Of a DNA stretch of 64,000 nucleotides, positions 62,479 through 64,000 are shown one piece after another. The notes below the pieces were generated by a model, which ran no database searches, had not been told where the DNA came from, and worked only from the letters and a program-made list of their open reading frames with translations. Position numbers and translations under genes: made by a program. Every line of letters begins with the position of its first letter. Positions within the stretch are counted from its first letter, which is position 1. Source of the stretch: Microbacterium sp. LWS13-1.2. GTDB taxonomy: Bacteria > Actinomycetota > Actinomycetes > Actinomycetales > Microbacteriaceae. Location: positions 620,001 to 684,000 of the forward strand of contig NZ_CP151632.1 of assembly GCF_040144835.1 (NCBI RefSeq), written 5' to 3'.

Positions 62479-62496
62479 CGCCGACGGCGTCGCGAC

Positions 62497-63306
62497 TCAG
62501 CCGTCCGCGCGCGCGAGCAGCGCGCGGGCGTGCCGCAGCACGGGCTCGTCGACCATGCGCCCCTCGTACGAGAACACCCCGCGCTCGTGCTCGGCGGCGG
62601 CGAGCACGGCGCGCGCCCACGCCACCGTCTTCTCGTCGGGCTGATAGGCGGCCCGGATCACGGCCACCTGGCTCGGGTGGATGCACGCCGTCGCGCGGAA
62701 TCCGGATGCCGCGGCATCCGCCGCCTCGATGCCCAGGCGCTTCGCGTCGTCGATGTCGAGGTGCACCGCGTCGATCGCCGCCTTGCCGCGTGCGCCCGCC
62801 GCGACCAGCACGTGCGAGCGGGCGTAGCGCGCGATGTCGCGATAGCGGCCGTTCGGCTTGCGGCTGGATGTGCCGGCGAGGCTGGCGACCAGGTCCTCCG
62901 CGCCCCACATCAGCGCGCCCACGTTGTCGAGCGCCGCGATCCGGTCGGCCTGGGCGACTCCCTTCGCGGTCTCGCACAGCGCGATGACCTCGAACCGGGC
63001 GTCGATGCGCTTGATGCGCTTGGGCGACTCGGACTTGGCGACCATGATGCGCCGGTAGTCGGTCTGCGAGAGGGTGGCGAGATCGGCGGCGAACGCGTCG
63101 GTCTCGGGCGGATTGACGCGCACGATGACGCGGGCCGGGTCCAGCTCGGACTCGATGAGGTGACCCCGGGCCGCCGTCTTGTCGGCGGGCGTCACCGCGT
63201 CCTCCAGGTCGAGGATGACGGCATCCGCACGGTCGAACGCCTTCGCGTACCGCTCTGGCCGGTCTGCGGGGCAGAACAGCAGCGCGGGGCCGAGGTCGAA
63301 GCTCAT
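62497..63306 (-). CDS. HpcH/HpaI family CoA-ester lyase
   Basis: This is a 269-residue TIM-barrel lyase of the citrate lyase beta/malyl-CoA lyase type. Conserved blocks include LLFCPADRPERYAKA, DAVILDLEDAVTP (metal-binding acids), RVNPPETDAFAADL, and GVAQADRIAAL near the centre. The MaoC gene upstream overlaps it by 4 bp, suggesting a shared acyl-CoA pathway. Its substrate is unknown. Confidence 0.92.
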   Translation of the reverse strand: MSFDLGPALLFCPADRPERYAKAFDRADAVILDLEDAVTPADKTAARGHLIESELDPARVIVRVNPPETDAFAADLATLSQTDYRRIMVAKSESPKRIKRIDARFEVIALCETAKGVAQADRIAALDNVGALMWGAEDLVASLAGTSSRKPNGRYRDIARYARSHVLVAAGARGKAAIDAVHLDIDDAKRLGIEAADAAASGFRATACIHPSQVAVIRAAYQPDEKTVAWARAVLAAAEHERGVFSYEGRMVDEPVLRHARALLARADG

Positions 63307-63827
63307 GGGGTCCTCTCGGGGGTCTGCGGCGCGCACCACATCAGGGCGGTCCGCGTGGCCACCGCGACGACGTCGCCGCGCTGGTTGCGTCCGGTGTGAC
63401 GAAGCGTCACGATGCCCTGCCCGGGCCGCGAGGCTGAGAGCCGCTTGTCGAGGACCTCGGTCTCGGTGTACAGCGTGTCGCCGTGGAACAGGGGCGCCGG
63501 GAACGAGATGTCGGTGAGGCCGAGCTGGGCGACGAGCGTGCCCTGCGTGATCTGCGAGACGGATGCCCCGACCATCGTCGCCAGCGTCCACATCGAGTTC
63601 ATGAGGCGCTGACCGAACGGCTGCGACTCGGAGAACGCGGCATCCAGGTGCAGCGCCTGCGTGTTCATCGTGAGCGAGGAGAACAGCACGTTGTCCGCCT
63701 CGGTGGCCGTGCGACCGGGGCGATGCAGGTACGTCGCACCCATCTCGAGCTCGTCGTACCAGAGCCCCCGCTGCACGATCTCGGCGGAGCCGCCGGCGGC
63801 GGGGTCGTCGGCAGCGTCGGGCGTCAC
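63303..63827 (-). CDS. MaoC family dehydratase/hydratase
   Basis: This is a 174-residue hotdog-fold hydratase of the MaoC family, which adds or removes water across acyl-CoA double bonds. Motifs include GRTATEADNVLFSSLTMN near residue 38 and FPAPLFHGDTLY near 112. It couples to the CoA-ester lyase through an ATGA overlap. GTG 63827 has TAGCGT 7 bp upstream; GTG 63836 is an alternative. Confidence 0.9.
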   Translation of the reverse strand: MTPDAADDPAAGGSAEIVQRGLWYDELEMGATYLHRPGRTATEADNVLFSSLTMNTQALHLDAAFSESQPFGQRLMNSMWTLATMVGASVSQITQGTLVAQLGLTDISFPAPLFHGDTLYTETEVLDKRLSASRPGQGIVTLRHTGRNQRGDVVAVATRTALMWCAPQTPERTP

Positions 63828-63834
63828 GTCTGTC

Positions 63835-63840
63835 ACGCTA
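63835..63840 (-). promoter_or_regulatory. -10 box for leaderless MaoC gene
   Basis: TAGCGT on the minus strand ends 7 bp before GTG 63827. Confidence 0.45.
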
Positions 63841-63843
63841 CCC

Positions 63844-64000
63844 TCACGCCACGCCCAGTGCCCGGGCGATGACGAGCAGCTGCACCTCGTTCGTGCCCTC
63901 GCCGATCTCGAGGATCTTCGAGTCGCGGTAGTGGCGTGCGACCGGGTACTCGTTCATGAACCCGTTGCCGCCGAACACCTGCGTCGCGTCGCGCGCGTTG
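63844..64000 (-). CDS. Acyl-CoA dehydrogenase, C-terminal end (cut by window edge)
   Basis: This is the last 51 residues or so of an acyl-CoA dehydrogenase; the rest lies beyond the window. The visible end reads NARDATQVFGGNGFMNEYPV and then DSKILEIGEGTNEVQLL, typical of this family's C-terminal domain. It is upstream of maoC and the CoA-ester lyase on the same strand, forming an acyl-CoA degradation segment. Confidence 0.9.
   Translation of the reverse strand, partial: NARDATQVFGGNGFMNEYPVARHYRDSKILEIGEGTNEVQLLVIARALGVA

Noticed and set aside
62477..62491. Short GACGCC-GAC-GGCGTC hairpin after the histidine phosphatase gene
   Set aside because: Only a 6-bp stem with no T-run; too weak to call a terminator in such GC-rich DNA.

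Overview
The window is 64 kb of GC-rich chromosome from a Gram-positive actinobacterium, most probably Microbacterium or a close relative in the Microbacteriaceae. The grounds are the very high GC content, frequent GTG starts, RbpA, an ANTAR regulator beside polA, a pafB-pafC-tatA-tatC-helY block, and many -10 hexamers of the form TAGGCT placed 6-7 bp before the start codon. I see no rRNA, transposase, prophage or CRISPR array. Both tRNAs read leucine codons. The first gene (gltB) and the last (an acyl-CoA dehydrogenase) are cut by the window edges.

Layout. 1-7.1 kb: glutamate synthase gltB-gltD, pyruvate kinase and a small SHOCT membrane protein. 7.1-9.5 kb: a PadR-controlled operon with a DUF1048 protein and a DrrAB-like ABC exporter. 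9.5-15.3 kb: tRNA-Leu(CAA), pdtaR, a hotdog thioesterase, polA and a DUF885 metallopeptidase. 15.3-20.9 kb: a REP-like repeat, a phosphoribosyltransferase, an LLM flavin enzyme, an MFS transporter, an SGNH hydrolase, and a RibD-like reductase divergent from an ArsR-SRPBCC pair. 20.9-24.1 kb: pseudouridine catabolism (psuG, psuK) and an MFS transporter. 24.1-32.5 kb: accessory functions including a GNAT enzyme, two divergent MarR regulators with a twin operator, a DUF899 protein, an AEC transporter, and a tightly coupled three-gene redox operon (molybdopterin enzyme, flavin reductase, four-cysteine protein).

32.5-39.8 kb: an S9 peptidase with an atypical SDR, NfeD-SPFH-GDPD, rbpA and lnt. 39.8-48.2 kb: a long minus-strand block of helY, tatC, tatA, pafC, pafB, an FKBP lipoprotein, trmI and a HAD phosphatase. 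48.2-54.3 kb: a PAC2 protein, a second REP-like repeat, uppP, an M20 peptidase, a small export protein, a DesK/DesR-type two-component pair and tRNA-Leu(GAG). 54.3-64 kb: a rubrerythrin-VIT1 fusion, a helicase with a pentapeptide-repeat N terminus, a second SGNH hydrolase with an SDR, a SpoU methyltransferase, a class I methyltransferase, a sirtuin, a histidine phosphatase, and an acyl-CoA pathway segment (CoA-ester lyase, MaoC, acyl-CoA dehydrogenase).

Genes within operons are mostly joined by 4-bp ATGA or GTGA stop/start overlaps, which suggests translational coupling. Convergent genes are separated by long perfect hairpins, three of which share one core sequence. The best candidate for an undescribed system is the redox operon at 30.2-31.8 kb. 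The most striking regulatory features are the leaderless promoters, the twin MarR operator and the REP-like elements.
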